From: Antribacter soli
GTDB lineage: Bacteria; Actinomycetota; Actinomycetes; Actinomycetales; Cellulomonadaceae
DNA: 64,000 bases
Assembly: GCF_021568775.1 (NCBI RefSeq)
Contig: NZ_JAKGSG010000022.1
Location: 62,001-126,000, forward strand
Direction: 5' to 3'
Below the pieces are notes generated by a model. It searched no databases. It was not told the DNA's origin and saw nothing but the letters and a program-made list of their open reading frames with translations. The first letter of the stretch is position 1. Every line of letters starts with the position of its first letter. Shown here in pieces: positions 54,993 through 63,452 of this stretch. The translations under genes were made by a program, and so were the position numbers.

Positions 54993-55685
54993 GTGACCCA
55001 AACTGCCCGCTGGTGGGTCGAGCGCGCGTCGTGGTACCTCGCAACTGAGCTCGTCCGCCGGCACCCCGCCTGTTCCGTCGTCCAGGTCCGTTCCGCAGGG
55101 GGGCAGTCCGACCTCATCTGGGTTGGCGGCTGGACCGGCAACCCGTCGGCACCCGTCTTCCAGCAGCGCTGGGCGATCGACCGGCACGGCAGCGGGTCGG
55201 TGCACGTCGGCCGCGAGATGCGACAGATCACGACCGAGCCCTGGCTCGAGCTGCTGCACGACGAGCCGCGCGCTTTCATCAACCGCCTCGAGCAGGCCGC
55301 CGGGTTCCCGGTCACCGCCATGCTGCGCCCGCCGAGCGCCCGCACCCTGACCTACCAGGTGATCGAGCAGGTCCTCGCGCTGACCGCCCTCACGGACGAC
55401 CGCGTGACCTGCCGGTCGGTCGTGGTCGACGCCGCCGGGACGGGGCGGATGGACGCCCCGGCCGAGTACGTCGCGGTGATCGCCTCGCTCATGCCGAGCG
55501 ACCAGGCGCCCGCCGAGGCGTACCGGTTCTGGGTCCTGGAGCAGAGCGGAAGGCCCATCGCGCTCCTGCACGACTCCGGCCATGCCTGGGTGGGCGCCAC
55601 GCACCACGACCTCCCCGTGCTGCACGGGCAGACGCGGCGGCTGCAGCCCCTCGTGGCCGCGGTCTTCGCCGCCGTTCTGCCCTGA
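54993..55685 (+). CDS. probable TY-Chap2-like putative peptide chaperone
   Basis: 230 aa, cytoplasmic, no transmembrane segments. The N-terminal WWVERASWYLATELVRRHPA (~8-27) and the following VRSAGGQSDLIWVGG match, from memory, a family annotated as TY-Chap2 (T3SS chaperone/YbjN-like fold), proposed to bind peptides in conflict or polymorphic-system contexts. The middle (FQQRWAIDRHGSGSVHVG) and C-terminal helices are consistent with an alpha/beta chaperone fold. No toxin or client gene is recognisable beside it. The family call is tentative; otherwise it should be read as an unknown conserved protein. Confidence 0.6.
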   Translation: MTQTARWWVERASWYLATELVRRHPACSVVQVRSAGGQSDLIWVGGWTGNPSAPVFQQRWAIDRHGSGSVHVGREMRQITTEPWLELLHDEPRAFINRLEQAAGFPVTAMLRPPSARTLTYQVIEQVLALTALTDDRVTCRSVVVDAAGTGRMDAPAEYVAVIASLMPSDQAPAEAYRFWVLEQSGRPIALLHDSGHAWVGATHHDLPVLHGQTRRLQPLVAAVFAAVLP

Positions 55686-55786
55686 CAGGTGTCACGAACC
55701 GGCCCCCGATCCCTCCTTCTCCGCGGACGGCACAACGAATGACCACCCTCGTGCGTCCTGTTCCATGAGACGTCCAGAGGGGGACC

Positions 55787-55939
55787 ATGGCACCGGCAGC
55801 GATCACCCAGCTCGAGCGCGACCTGCGTCGTATGGCGCTCATCGACCGGCGCGCCCGCCGACGGCGCCGCGCGCCACTGATCCGCTACACCCAGCTCTCC
55901 GTCACGCGCCGCGTATCGTGGCGACGTGCGGACGCCTGA
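55787..55939 (+). CDS. possible 50-residue basic protein
   Basis: A short frame with AGGGGG 4-5 nt before the ATG. The product MAPAAITQLERDLRRMALID continues as a run of Arg-rich residues (RRARRRRRAPLIRYTQL) and ends SWRRADA. It is strongly basic. It overlaps the start of the downstream aminotransferase gene by 14 bp in another frame. It may be a leader or regulatory peptide or a chance frame in GC-rich DNA. The family is not recognised. Confidence 0.35.
   Translation: MAPAAITQLERDLRRMALIDRRARRRRRAPLIRYTQLSVTRRVSWRRADA
55914..55919 (+). promoter_or_regulatory. -10 box TATCGT upstream of the PatB-like gene
   Basis: TATCGT ends 6 nt before the GTG at 55926, consistent with a leaderless transcript and with that start choice. 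Confidence 0.5.
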
Positions 55940-57182
55940 CTCGACCATCCCGACCTCGCCCCTGAGCGACACCCCGCTGGACGTGCTGCGCCTGGACGAG
56001 CTCCGGCGTCGGACCTCGGTGAAGTGGCGCGTCTTCCCGCCCGACGTGCTGCCCCTGTTCGTCGCCGAGATGGACACGCCGGTGGCGCCCGTCGTCGCCG
56101 ACGCCCTGCAGCACGCCGTCGCGTCGGGCGACCTCGGCTACGACTGGGGCACCGCGTACGGGGAGGCGCTCGCCAGCTTCGCGGAGCGGCGCTGGTCGTG
56201 GGACGTCAACCCGGCCCGGACCCGCACCGTCGCCGACGTCATGGTCGGCATCGTCGAGGTGCTGCGCGTCCTGACCGGTCCTGGCGACGCCGTGATCGTC
56301 ACGCCGCCCGTCTATCCGCCGTTCTACGGCTTCGTCCGTAACGAGGGCCGGCAGGTCCTCGAGGCGCCCCTGCGGGACGGCAGGCTCGACCCGGCCGCCC
56401 TGGAGGCGACCTTCGAACGCGCGGTGAACCCGCACGGGCGGCGCGGGTCCGGGTCCGGTCGGCGCGCCGTCCTCCTGCTGTGCAACCCCCACAACCCCAC
56501 CGGCACCGCGCACACGCGCGCCGAGCTCGAGGCGGTCCTCGACCTCGCCGCGCGCTTCGGCGTCCGCGTCGTCAGCGACGAGATCCACGCGCCGGTCGCG
56601 GGCCCCGTCACCGCGCCGTCCAGCGGTGTCTGGGGCGAGTTCGTGCCGATCCTGAGCGTGCCCGGCAGCGAGACGGCGATCGCGCTGCACTCCGCGTCCA
56701 AGGCCTACAACCTGGCCGGCCTGCGGGCGGCGGTCGCCGTCGCCGGGCCGGGCGCCGTCGCCGACCTGCGGCGCATCCCCGAGGAGGCCGACCACGCCGT
56801 GAACCACCTCGCCGTCCTGGTGCACGCGGCGGCCTATGGGGACGTGTCGGGCTGGCTCGACAGCGTGCTCGCGGGCGTCGCGCGGAACCGGAGGCTGCTC
56901 GACGAGCTGCTCGCCCAGCACGCGCCGGCCCTCGTGCACCGGCCGGGTGCGGCGACGTACCTGGCGTGGGTCGACGCCTCGGCGGCCGTCCCGGCCGGCG
57001 GCGGCGAGCCGCTCGGTGACGCCCCCTGCCCGCACTTCGTGCGGGAGGCCCGCGTCGCGTTCGCCGACGGGCGGGACTTCGGGACCGGCGGCGCCGGTCA
57101 CGTGCGGATCAACCTCGCCACGAGCGTCGAGGTGCTCACCGAGGCCGTGCAGCGCGTGGGCGCGTCGCTCGCCGCGGACTAG
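55926..57182 (+). CDS. MalY/PatB family PLP-dependent aminotransferase (C-S lyase-like)
   Basis: 418 aa class I/II aminotransferase-fold enzyme. The MalY/PatB signature is seen in RRRTSVKWRVFPPDVLPLFV and the next residues AEMDTP (~27-52). LLLCNPHNPTGTAHT (~179-193) is followed by SDEIHAPV (Asp and Tyr-equivalent positions for PLP, ~217-224) and the Schiff-base Lys in SASKAYNLAGLR (~257-268). Relatives cleave cystathionine or cysteine conjugates (C-S beta-lyase) and can have regulatory side roles. The GTG at 55926 is supported by the TATCGT box. No sulfur-metabolism operon is adjacent. Confidence 0.9.
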   Translation: MRTPDSTIPTSPLSDTPLDVLRLDELRRRTSVKWRVFPPDVLPLFVAEMDTPVAPVVADALQHAVASGDLGYDWGTAYGEALASFAERRWSWDVNPARTRTVADVMVGIVEVLRVLTGPGDAVIVTPPVYPPFYGFVRNEGRQVLEAPLRDGRLDPAALEATFERAVNPHGRRGSGSGRRAVLLLCNPHNPTGTAHTRAELEAVLDLAARFGVRVVSDEIHAPVAGPVTAPSSGVWGEFVPILSVPGSETAIALHSASKAYNLAGLRAAVAVAGPGAVADLRRIPEEADHAVNHLAVLVHAAAYGDVSGWLDSVLAGVARNRRLLDELLAQHAPALVHRPGAATYLAWVDASAAVPAGGGEPLGDAPCPHFVREARVAFADGRDFGTGGAGHVRINLATSVEVLTEAVQRVGASLAAD

Positions 57183-57269
57183 GGCGCGCGTCCGGCCGGT
57201 GGGCCGGGGCTGGTGAGCCGACGTGTGAGAACGTGTGTGTCCCCGGTCAAGAATCACCCCCGGCTCCGC

Positions 57270-57275
57270 TAGTCT
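57270..57275 (+). promoter_or_regulatory. -10 box TAGTCT upstream of the class B PBP gene
   Basis: TAGTCT ends 6 nt before the GTG at 57282. GTCAAG at 57247-57252, 17 nt upstream, is a possible -35. Confidence 0.55.
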
Positions 57276-57281
57276 CGCGCC

Positions 57282-59375
57282 GTGCACCCGGAGCCGAGTC
57301 AGCCAGTGTTCCTCACCCCCGACGGACGTGCCGTCGGCGCAGACGGCCGGCCGGTGGACGTCCCGGCCGCGCCGAACGGCCCGGGCGCTCCCGACGGGCC
57401 CGGGGCTTCCCCGCGCAAGTCGCGGCGCGGCCTCGTCATCGGGGTCGTCGTCACGGTGGTGCTCCTCGCCGGCGTCGGCGTCCTGGCCTGGCTGACCTAC
57501 TTCCGCGAGCCAGAGGTCCCCGACCCGGGCGCGGCGGCCGCGGACCTCGCGACAGCGCTGGAGCAGGGTGACGTCTCGGGCGCACGGCTGACGACAGCGA
57601 CGTCCGTGGTGCCCGCCGAGCAGTACACCGCGGTGTTCGAGCAGCTCGCCGCCTTTGTCGGCGACCGCGGGCACACCGTCACGGTGAGCGAGGTCGGGCC
57701 GGTCATCGAGGGTGACGAAGGCGTGCGCCGCACGACGGCCACGCTGCAGTGGTCGTGGCCGATCACCACCGACGCGGCCTGGGAGTACATCACCGCCGTC
57801 GACCTGACGTGGGTCCCGCCGGAGGGCGACGAGGAGTCCAGCGAGTGGACGGCCGCGTGGGAGCCCACGCTCCTCGTGCCCGACCTCCAGGCGGGCGAGC
57901 GGCTCGCCGTGGAGACCGTCGCGCCGGTGCGCGGCCAGATCCTCGGCGCGGGCAGCGCGCCGATCGTCTCCGAGCAGACCGTCTACCGGGTCGGGATCGA
58001 CAAGTTCAACCTGGGCCCGGACCAGTGGGACAGCTCCGCCCGGGCGCTCGCCGCGCTCATGCCGGAGCTCGACGCCGACGGGTTCGCGGCTGAGGTCGCT
58101 GCCGCCGGCGAGAAGGCGTACGTCGAGGCGTACCCGGTGAGGCAGGGCGACACGACCCACGACATGGGCGCGATCCGGTCGGTCGCCGGCGTGCTGGTGC
58201 GCGAGGACACGATGCCGCTCGCGCCGACGGCGGAGTTCGCGCGACCCATCCTGGGCCGCGTCGGCGAGGCTACCGCCGAGATCATCGAGGAGTCCGAGGG
58301 CGCGATCAAGCAGGGCGACGTGGTCGGCCTGTCCGGTCTGCAGCTCCGGTACGACGAGCTGCTGCGTGGCACGCCGGGCGTGGCCGTGACGGTCCAGCCC
58401 CCGGACGAGGCTCCCGAAGGCACGGAGCCGCGCGAGGTCTTCGCCGTCGCGGCGGCCGACGGCGCCCCGCTGGCGACGACTCTCGACGTCGACGCGCAGG
58501 TCCGGGCCGAGCAGGTGCTCGCGAGCGTCGTCCCGGCCAGCGCGATCGTCGCGATCAAGCCGTCCACCGGTGAGGTGGTCGCGGCTGCGAACGGGCCGGG
58601 CAACGAGAACCAGAACTTCGCCCTGACCGGCCAGTACGAGCCGGGCTCGACCTTCAAGATCGTGTCCGCGCTCGGGATGCTCCGAGCGGGCATGACGCCG
58701 TCCTCGATCGTGCCGTGCACCGAGACGATCGACGTCAACGGACGCACCTACCAGAACGTCCCGGGCTACCCGGCGACCGCTCTCGGGGACATCCCGCTCG
58801 CCAAGGCGTTCGCGAACTCCTGCAACACCGCGGTGATCTCCACGAGCGGCGCGGTCTCGCAGCAGGTGCTGCGCGACGCCGCGGCGGACCTCGGCCTCGG
58901 TGTCGAGTCGCCGCTGGGCGCGGCCGCCTTCTTCGGCGACGTCCCGGCGGAGGAGAGCGAGACCGGCCACGCGGAGTCGATGATCGGCCAGGGCAAGGTG
59001 CTGGCCTCCCCGCTGGCGATGGCGACCGTCGTGGCGAGCGTCTCGGCCGGTCACCGCGTGTCGCCGGTGCTCGTGCCCGGCCAGGGCGAGCCGCCCGCGG
59101 CCGGAGGGCTCACCGCCGACGAGGCCTCCACCCTGCGGTCGCTCATGGGCGGCGTCGTGAGCGAGGGCTCGGCCCAGAACCTGCAGGACGTCCCGGGGAT
59201 CGTCGGGGCGAAGACCGGCACCGCGGAGTTCGTCGAGAACGGTGTGGAGAAGTCGCACGTGTGGATGGTGGCGATCACCGACTACGACCTCGTGGTCGCG
59301 GTGATGGTGGCCGAGGGCGAGCGCGGGTCGACCGTGGCCGGCCCGCTGATGCACCAGTTCCTCGTCGGCAGCTGA
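57282..59375 (+). CDS. penicillin-binding transpeptidase with N-terminal NTF2-like (MecA_N) domain
   Basis: Class B-type PBP of 697 aa that cross-links peptidoglycan. It has a cytoplasmic Pro/Gly-rich N-terminus (~1-48), one transmembrane helix (GLVIGVVVTVVLLAGVGVLA, ~50-69) and an NTF2-like MecA_N domain (~80-195). A PBP dimerisation region (~205-400) is followed by the transpeptidase domain with Ser456 in STFK, SCN in ANSCNTAV (~510) and Lys644 in KTGTAEF. The MecA_N layout resembles low-affinity PBPs, but beta-lactam affinity cannot be read from sequence. It has its own leaderless promoter and is terminated by the 31-bp inverted repeat. Confidence 0.93.
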   Translation: MHPEPSQPVFLTPDGRAVGADGRPVDVPAAPNGPGAPDGPGASPRKSRRGLVIGVVVTVVLLAGVGVLAWLTYFREPEVPDPGAAAADLATALEQGDVSGARLTTATSVVPAEQYTAVFEQLAAFVGDRGHTVTVSEVGPVIEGDEGVRRTTATLQWSWPITTDAAWEYITAVDLTWVPPEGDEESSEWTAAWEPTLLVPDLQAGERLAVETVAPVRGQILGAGSAPIVSEQTVYRVGIDKFNLGPDQWDSSARALAALMPELDADGFAAEVAAAGEKAYVEAYPVRQGDTTHDMGAIRSVAGVLVREDTMPLAPTAEFARPILGRVGEATAEIIEESEGAIKQGDVVGLSGLQLRYDELLRGTPGVAVTVQPPDEAPEGTEPREVFAVAAADGAPLATTLDVDAQVRAEQVLASVVPASAIVAIKPSTGEVVAAANGPGNENQNFALTGQYEPGSTFKIVSALGMLRAGMTPSSIVPCTETIDVNGRTYQNVPGYPATALGDIPLAKAFANSCNTAVISTSGAVSQQVLRDAAADLGLGVESPLGAAAFFGDVPAEESETGHAESMIGQGKVLASPLAMATVVASVSAGHRVSPVLVPGQGEPPAAGGLTADEASTLRSLMGGVVSEGSAQNLQDVPGIVGAKTGTAEFVENGVEKSHVWMVAITDYDLVVAVMVAEGERGSTVAGPLMHQFLVGS

Positions 59376-59416
59376 GGCTGCCGCCGTCCGCCGCCGAAGC
59401 AGGACGTGCCGGGATG

Positions 59417-59526
59417 GAACGTGCCGAAAGGATGTCGTCGCGCCAGGCGACCATCCGGCCGCTCGTTCCTCGCGGCCTCCCGCCAGGCCATCCAGCCTGG
59501 CGCGACGACATCCTTTCGGCACGTTC
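59417..59526. terminator. 31-bp perfect inverted repeat with 48-nt structured loop
   Basis: The arms at 59417-59447 and 59496-59526 are perfectly complementary over 31 bp. The loop contains an inner GGCCGC / GCGGCC pair and near-copies of the arm-end motif GCCAGG. It lies between the convergent PBP and lipoprotein genes; a terminator role is likely, and a MITE-like origin possible. Confidence 0.7.
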
Positions 59527-59545
59527 TACCTCTGCGAAGACAGCG

Positions 59546-59995
59546 TCAGCCCGCGTATCCGGCGGTCTCGCAGGCGTCCGAGTACTCGTCGACGGCGGCC
59601 GTGACCGCGGCCGGGTCGCCGGTGGTGCCTTCGAGCGCCTGGTCGAACGGGGCCTTGATGGCCTCGAGGTAGACGGCGGACTCGTCGTCGACGAGCGGGA
59701 GGATCGCGCCGAGGCGCTGGCTGGCGCTCGTCACCGTGCCGGTGGTGGTGTCGTCGAGGGGGTTGGCGATCGACGGGGCGGCCGCCTGGACGTAGGAGTC
59801 CAGGGAGCCTTCGCCGTAGAAGTAGGCACGGCAGGCGCCGACGGTGTCGTAGACGGCCGAGCTCGTCTCGGTGGCGGTGGCGGTTGCGGTGGCCGACGGC
59901 GTCGCCGTCTCGTCAGAGGTGCCCGAGCCATCCGAGCAGGCGGCGAGAATCAGGGCAGAGGAGAGAACCGCGGTCGCGGCAAGATACTTACGCAT
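59546..59995 (-). CDS. small lipoprotein of unknown function
   Basis: 149 aa. The start at 59995 gives a signal peptide ending in lipobox LAAC (Cys ~20). A Thr/Ala/Ser-rich linker (TATPSATATATATETS, ~30-45) follows, then a mostly helical domain (~48-149) with two Cys (VGACRAYFYG and DACETAGYAG) that could form a disulfide. It is not a recognised family, although small lipoproteins of this form are common in actinobacteria. It converges on the PBP gene across the 31-bp inverted repeat. Confidence 0.8.
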   Translation of the reverse strand: MRKYLAATAVLSSALILAACSDGSGTSDETATPSATATATATETSSAVYDTVGACRAYFYGEGSLDSYVQAAAPSIANPLDDTTTGTVTSASQRLGAILPLVDDESAVYLEAIKAPFDQALEGTTGDPAAVTAAVDEYSDACETAGYAG

Positions 59996-60130
59996 GCTAA
60001 CGATTCGACCCCGAGTTGGCCGTGTGATGCAACCTGAATTCGAATCGGTGCGACTGCTTCGTCCGGGTACATCCAGACTGTCCGGAGATGATGTGCTGAT
60101 CTTCACGACCTTACCGACAGCGGAACCGGC

Positions 60131-60172
60131 GGAACCGTCCGGCCTCCCGAGGAGCGAGGGCCAGACGGTTCC
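60131..60172 (-). terminator. hairpin after the SHOCT gene
   Basis: A ~16-bp stem (60131-60146 / 60156-60172) with one mismatch and one bulged base, 9-nt loop, 18 nt past the SHOCT stop on the minus strand. Confidence 0.65.
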
Positions 60173-60190
60173 GGGTTCACGCCGGGCGAC

Positions 60191-60550
60191 TCAGGCCTTC
60201 GGCGGCTCTGCCGGCGTGCTTCCGGCGTCGGGCCCGGAGCCTCCCGTACGCAGGACCGCCAGACGTGCGCGGAACTCCGCCTCGTCGATCTCGCCGCGTG
60301 CGAAGCGCTGCGCGAGGATCGTGACCGGGTCACCCCCGGAGGCGGTGGCGGACGGCGTCCCGTACGGAGCCTGGTGGGCCCACGGCCCGGGACCCCAGCC
60401 GGGACCGCGGCGCGCTCGCCGGGCGAAGAGGAAGATCACGGTCGCGAAGAGCAGGAACCAGAGCAGGGGGAAGACGAACCACCAGGCCCCAGGGCCCCAG
60501 CCCCCGCCGTGGTGCTGCATGGTGGACGCGAGGGTCATCGCGGTGAACAT
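60191..60550 (-). CDS. SHOCT-domain membrane protein
   Basis: 119 aa; the ATG at 60550 follows GGAGG by 5 nt. It has a His/Gly/Trp-rich N-terminus and one transmembrane helix (WWFVFPLLWFLLFATVIFLF, ~23-42). An Arg/Gly/Pro linker follows, then the C-terminal SHOCT motif DPVTILAQRFARGEIDEAEF (~75-94). SHOCT domains are small oligomerisation or interaction modules in bacterial membrane proteins. It lies downstream of the second two-component system on the same strand, with clustered CGTACCG-type repeats between them, suggesting control by that system (inference). Confidence 0.88.
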   Translation of the reverse strand: MFTAMTLASTMQHHGGGWGPGAWWFVFPLLWFLLFATVIFLFARRARRGPGWGPGPWAHQAPYGTPSATASGGDPVTILAQRFARGEIDEAEFRARLAVLRTGGSGPDAGSTPAEPPKA

Positions 60551-60626
60551 CTAGACCTCCGATGTCGGGGCGGCCGGGCGGGCCGGCCGGCGGCCGCTCC
60601 CTGCGGCCACACCTCCAGGTTGCTCC

Positions 60627-60683
60627 TTCGTACGAAACCGGTCGTCAGCCCGCCGTACCGTCCCTCGTACCGCGCTGGTACCG
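60627..60683. promoter_or_regulatory. clustered GTACCG-type repeats and TTCGTACGAA palindrome
   Basis: The palindrome TTCGTACGAA (60627-60636) is followed by CGTACCG at 60654 and 60666 and GGTACCG at 60677, i.e. about one helical turn apart. All lie in the 177-bp gap upstream of the SHOCT gene. Candidate response-regulator sites. Confidence 0.45.
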
Positions 60684-60727
60684 GTCCGACGCCGGCGGCC
60701 CGCCAGCACCCGCCCGGGAGCGCCCGC

Positions 60728-61393
60728 TCAGCCCGCCCAGCCCGGGCGGACCAGGCCCGCCTCGTACGCGAGGACGACGAGCTGGGCCCGGTCGCGCGCC
60801 CCGAGCTTCATGAGGACCCTCGAGACGTGCGTCTTCACCGTCGACTCCGACAGGTACAGCCGCGCCGCGATCTCGTCGTTCGCGTACCCGCCCGCGACCT
60901 CGACCAGCACCTCTCGCTCGCGCGGCGTGAGCTCCGCGAGCCCGGCGACGGGTGCGACCGTGCGCGTCGCCGCGGCGACGCGAGCGAGCAGCCGGCGCGT
61001 CACCGTCGGGGACAGGAGCGCGTCGCCGCCCGCCGCGACGCGCACCGCCCGCACGAGCTCGGCGGGCTCCGTGTCCTTGACCAGGAAGCCCGACGCCCCG
61101 GCGCGGATCGCCTCGGTCACGTACTCGTCCAGCTCGAACGTCGTCACGACGACGACGTGCACCCCCGCGGCGCGCGGCTCGGCCACGATCCGGCGGGTCG
61201 CTTCCAGACCGTCCAGCCCCGGCATCCGGATGTCCATGAGCACCACCTCCGGCAGGTGCTCGAGCGTGAGGCGGACGGCGTCGTCGCCGCTCGCGGCCTC
61301 GGCCACGACGCGCATGTCGTCCTCGGACTCCACCAGGGCGCGGAAGCCGCCCCGCACGAGGGCCTGGTCGTCGGCGATCAGGACATCGATCAC
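60728..61393 (-). CDS. NarL/FixJ family response regulator
   Basis: 221 aa. The receiver domain has DD at 8-9, the phospho-acceptor Asp54 (LMDIRMPGLDG) and Lys in FLVKDTEPAEL (~104). The LuxR HTH (~150-215) has LTPREREVLVEVAGGYANDE and STVKTHVSRVLMKLGARDRA. The GTG at 61393 overlaps the TGA of the kinase gene, so the pair is translationally coupled. Candidate targets are its own operon and the SHOCT gene, upstream of which repeated GTACCG sites occur. Confidence 0.95.
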   Translation of the reverse strand: MIDVLIADDQALVRGGFRALVESEDDMRVVAEAASGDDAVRLTLEHLPEVVLMDIRMPGLDGLEATRRIVAEPRAAGVHVVVVTTFELDEYVTEAIRAGASGFLVKDTEPAELVRAVRVAAGGDALLSPTVTRRLLARVAAATRTVAPVAGLAELTPREREVLVEVAGGYANDEIAARLYLSESTVKTHVSRVLMKLGARDRAQLVVLAYEAGLVRPGWAG

Positions 61394-62817
61394 GGTGCCT
61401 CCTCGGCTCTGCCGTCCGCTGCGGGTGGAGAAGACGCGGGGGAGACGGGGATCGTCGCGTGCACGTCCCAGCCCGGTCCAGGATCGGCGGGCCCTGCCTC
61501 CAGCGTGCCGCCCGCGCCCTCGACGCGCTCCCGCATCCCCCGCAGCCCGTACCCGGGCGAGGCGCCCGCTCGGGGCGAGCGGCCGTCGTCGGACACGAGG
61601 ACTTCTGCCTGGTCCCCCGTCACCCGCACGTGGACCCGTACCGCCGTCGCCCCCGACGCGTGCCGTCGCACGTTCGTCAGCGACTCCTGCACCACGCGGA
61701 ACACAACGCCCGCGAGGCGGTCGGGGAGCGCATGTGCCGCGGGGTCCACGTCCAGCGCGACGGCGAGGCCCTCCGCGCGGGCCTGGTCGGCGAGCTTCGT
61801 CACGCCGGTCAGGTCCCAGGTGGGCGTCAGCGGCACCGCGCTGTCCGACGCCGACCCGCCCGGGTGCACCGTCCCGGGCCCAGCGCCGGCCGGGCCGGGC
61901 GGAGCGACCCCGGGCGGAGCGGAACCCGACGTTTCGGAGCCGTCGCGCACGATCCCCAGGACCGCCCGCACCTCGGAGAGTGCGTCCCGGCTGGTGTCGC
62001 GGATGTTCGTCAGGGCCGACCGCGCCTGACCGGGGTTCCGGTCCAGCAGGTGCAGGCCCACCCCAGCCTGCACGTTGATGGCGGACAGGGAGTGGGCGAG
62101 GACGTCGTGCAGCTCGCGGGCGATGCGCAGGCGCTCGGCCGTCACGGCGGTGCGCTCGCGCTCGGCGGCGGTCTCGCGCGCGGCGGCACGGGCCGCGGCG
62201 ATCCGCCCGGAGCGGTCCCGGATCGATCCTGCGACGAGCAGGACCACCGCCAGCCAGGCGGCCCCGGCGACGAGGTTTCCGAAGGTCGGCGCGTCGGTGC
62301 TGGGCCAGCCGGGCCGGCCCCACGAGACCGTCCCGCGCAGCTCCGCCGCGCAGACCAGCACGCCGCCCAGGAGGGCCGCCCCGGCCCAGCCGATCAGGCG
62401 GTGACGGTTGGCCGGGCCTGTCAGCACCACGGCGACGAGGACCGCCGCCGGACCGAGGAGGGCCGGGCCCCAGGGAAACCCGAGCGCCAGGAACGTGCCC
62501 ACCGCGCCGACGGACGATGCCACGGCCAGGACCGGTCGCCGCGGCAGCAGACCGACAAGCGCCGCCGGGGAGACAAGCAGGAGGAGGACCGCCAGGAACG
62601 GGACCCGCTGGCCGCGCCGGCCGGGTCCGCCGCCGGGCGACCCGTCCATCCAGCCGTCCATCCAGCCGCCTGACCAGCCGTTCCCGAACGGGCCCGACCA
62701 CCCGTGCCGGGCGGTGCCGAAGGTGCCGAGCACGCTCACGAGCAGCACCAGGCCCGCCAGGAAGACGCGCGGGCGGCGACGGTCCAGGGGACCGGCTGGT
62801 CCGGGGCCGGGCATCAT
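61390..62817 (-). CDS. NarL-type sensor histidine kinase
   Basis: 475 aa. Transmembrane segments lie at ~19-34, ~75-95 and several more to ~210. They are separated by a Gly/Trp-rich extracytoplasmic loop (WSGGWMDGWMDGSPGG, ~46-61). The HisKA_3 domain has His237 in ARELHDVLAHS; HATPase_c follows (QESLTNVRRHASG, ~365; GYGLRGMRERVEG, ~425). A disordered insertion (~285-320) holds a degenerate copy of the dispersed element (GTVHPGGSASDS). The ATG at 62817 is preceded by TAGCGT. It pairs with the response regulator at 60728. Confidence 0.93.
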   Translation of the reverse strand: MMPGPGPAGPLDRRRPRVFLAGLVLLVSVLGTFGTARHGWSGPFGNGWSGGWMDGWMDGSPGGGPGRRGQRVPFLAVLLLLVSPAALVGLLPRRPVLAVASSVGAVGTFLALGFPWGPALLGPAAVLVAVVLTGPANRHRLIGWAGAALLGGVLVCAAELRGTVSWGRPGWPSTDAPTFGNLVAGAAWLAVVLLVAGSIRDRSGRIAAARAAARETAAERERTAVTAERLRIARELHDVLAHSLSAINVQAGVGLHLLDRNPGQARSALTNIRDTSRDALSEVRAVLGIVRDGSETSGSAPPGVAPPGPAGAGPGTVHPGGSASDSAVPLTPTWDLTGVTKLADQARAEGLAVALDVDPAAHALPDRLAGVVFRVVQESLTNVRRHASGATAVRVHVRVTGDQAEVLVSDDGRSPRAGASPGYGLRGMRERVEGAGGTLEAGPADPGPGWDVHATIPVSPASSPPAADGRAEEAP

Positions 62818-62823
62818 GCCAGC

Positions 62824-62829
62824 ACGCTA
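62824..62829 (-). promoter_or_regulatory. -10 box TAGCGT, leaderless start of the second kinase gene
   Basis: On the minus strand TAGCGT ends 6 nt before the ATG at 62817; no ribosome-binding site is present. Confidence 0.55.
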
Positions 62830-62925
62830 CGCCGGAGCCCGGGTGAGCGCGTCGTCCTGCGGTGCCGTGCCGCGTGGTCCCGGGGTGCCGTGGTGCACCT
62901 GGGCAAGCGACCGCCGTCGGGCACG

Positions 62926-63399
62926 CTACGCACGGATCGCGGCCAGCACCCGTGGGTCCGCGCAGCCGCGGGCGAAGCCGGCGATGCGCCGGTCGATGTC
63001 CCGGCGCAGCAGTGCCGCGCCGATCCGCTCCGCGAGCGGCGCGAGCCACCGCGGCCTGCACGAGAAGGAGTACCGCCACACGGCGCGCGTGCCGCCGCCG
63101 GGCTCGGCCGCGAATCGCCACCCGGCCGCGAAGTGGTGGAAGAACCACGTCCCGGTGAGCATCTTCATGCCCACGTTCGTGGGCGGGTTGTACGAGACGT
63201 ACTCGCTGGTCATCCGCAGCCCCGACCGGTGGGTCGTGGCGACGCGCACGCCCTTGGCAGGGCGGGTCGCGCCGTCGAGGAGCCGCTGGCGGCGGATGAA
63301 CGGGTCCCACAGGAGCCGCACCTCGCCGGTGGTCTGGGACACGGCATACGCCGTGCCGGGATCGACGGGGACCACGAGGGAGGACTCGACGACTGGCAC
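62926..63399 (-). CDS. SRPBCC-fold (polyketide cyclase/lipid-binding-like) protein
   Basis: 157 aa from the GTG at 63399 (MPVVESSLVVPVDPGTAYAV); CACGAT 6 nt upstream resembles a weak leaderless -10. Typical START/SRPBCC features are the first strand SSLVVPVDPGTAYAVSQTTG, then LLWDPFIRRQRLLDG, and the later GTWFFHHFAAGWRFAAEPGG with AVWRYSFSCRP, predicting a hydrophobic ligand pocket. Ligand and role are unknown; it stands alone between the second kinase gene and the amidohydrolase. Confidence 0.82.
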   Translation of the reverse strand: MPVVESSLVVPVDPGTAYAVSQTTGEVRLLWDPFIRRQRLLDGATRPAKGVRVATTHRSGLRMTSEYVSYNPPTNVGMKMLTGTWFFHHFAAGWRFAAEPGGGTRAVWRYSFSCRPRWLAPLAERIGAALLRRDIDRRIAGFARGCADPRVLAAIRA

Positions 63400-63452
63400 G
63401 GCACCATCGTGCCCGACGTCGGTCCCCTCACCTCGCGTTCTGCCTGAGTGGG

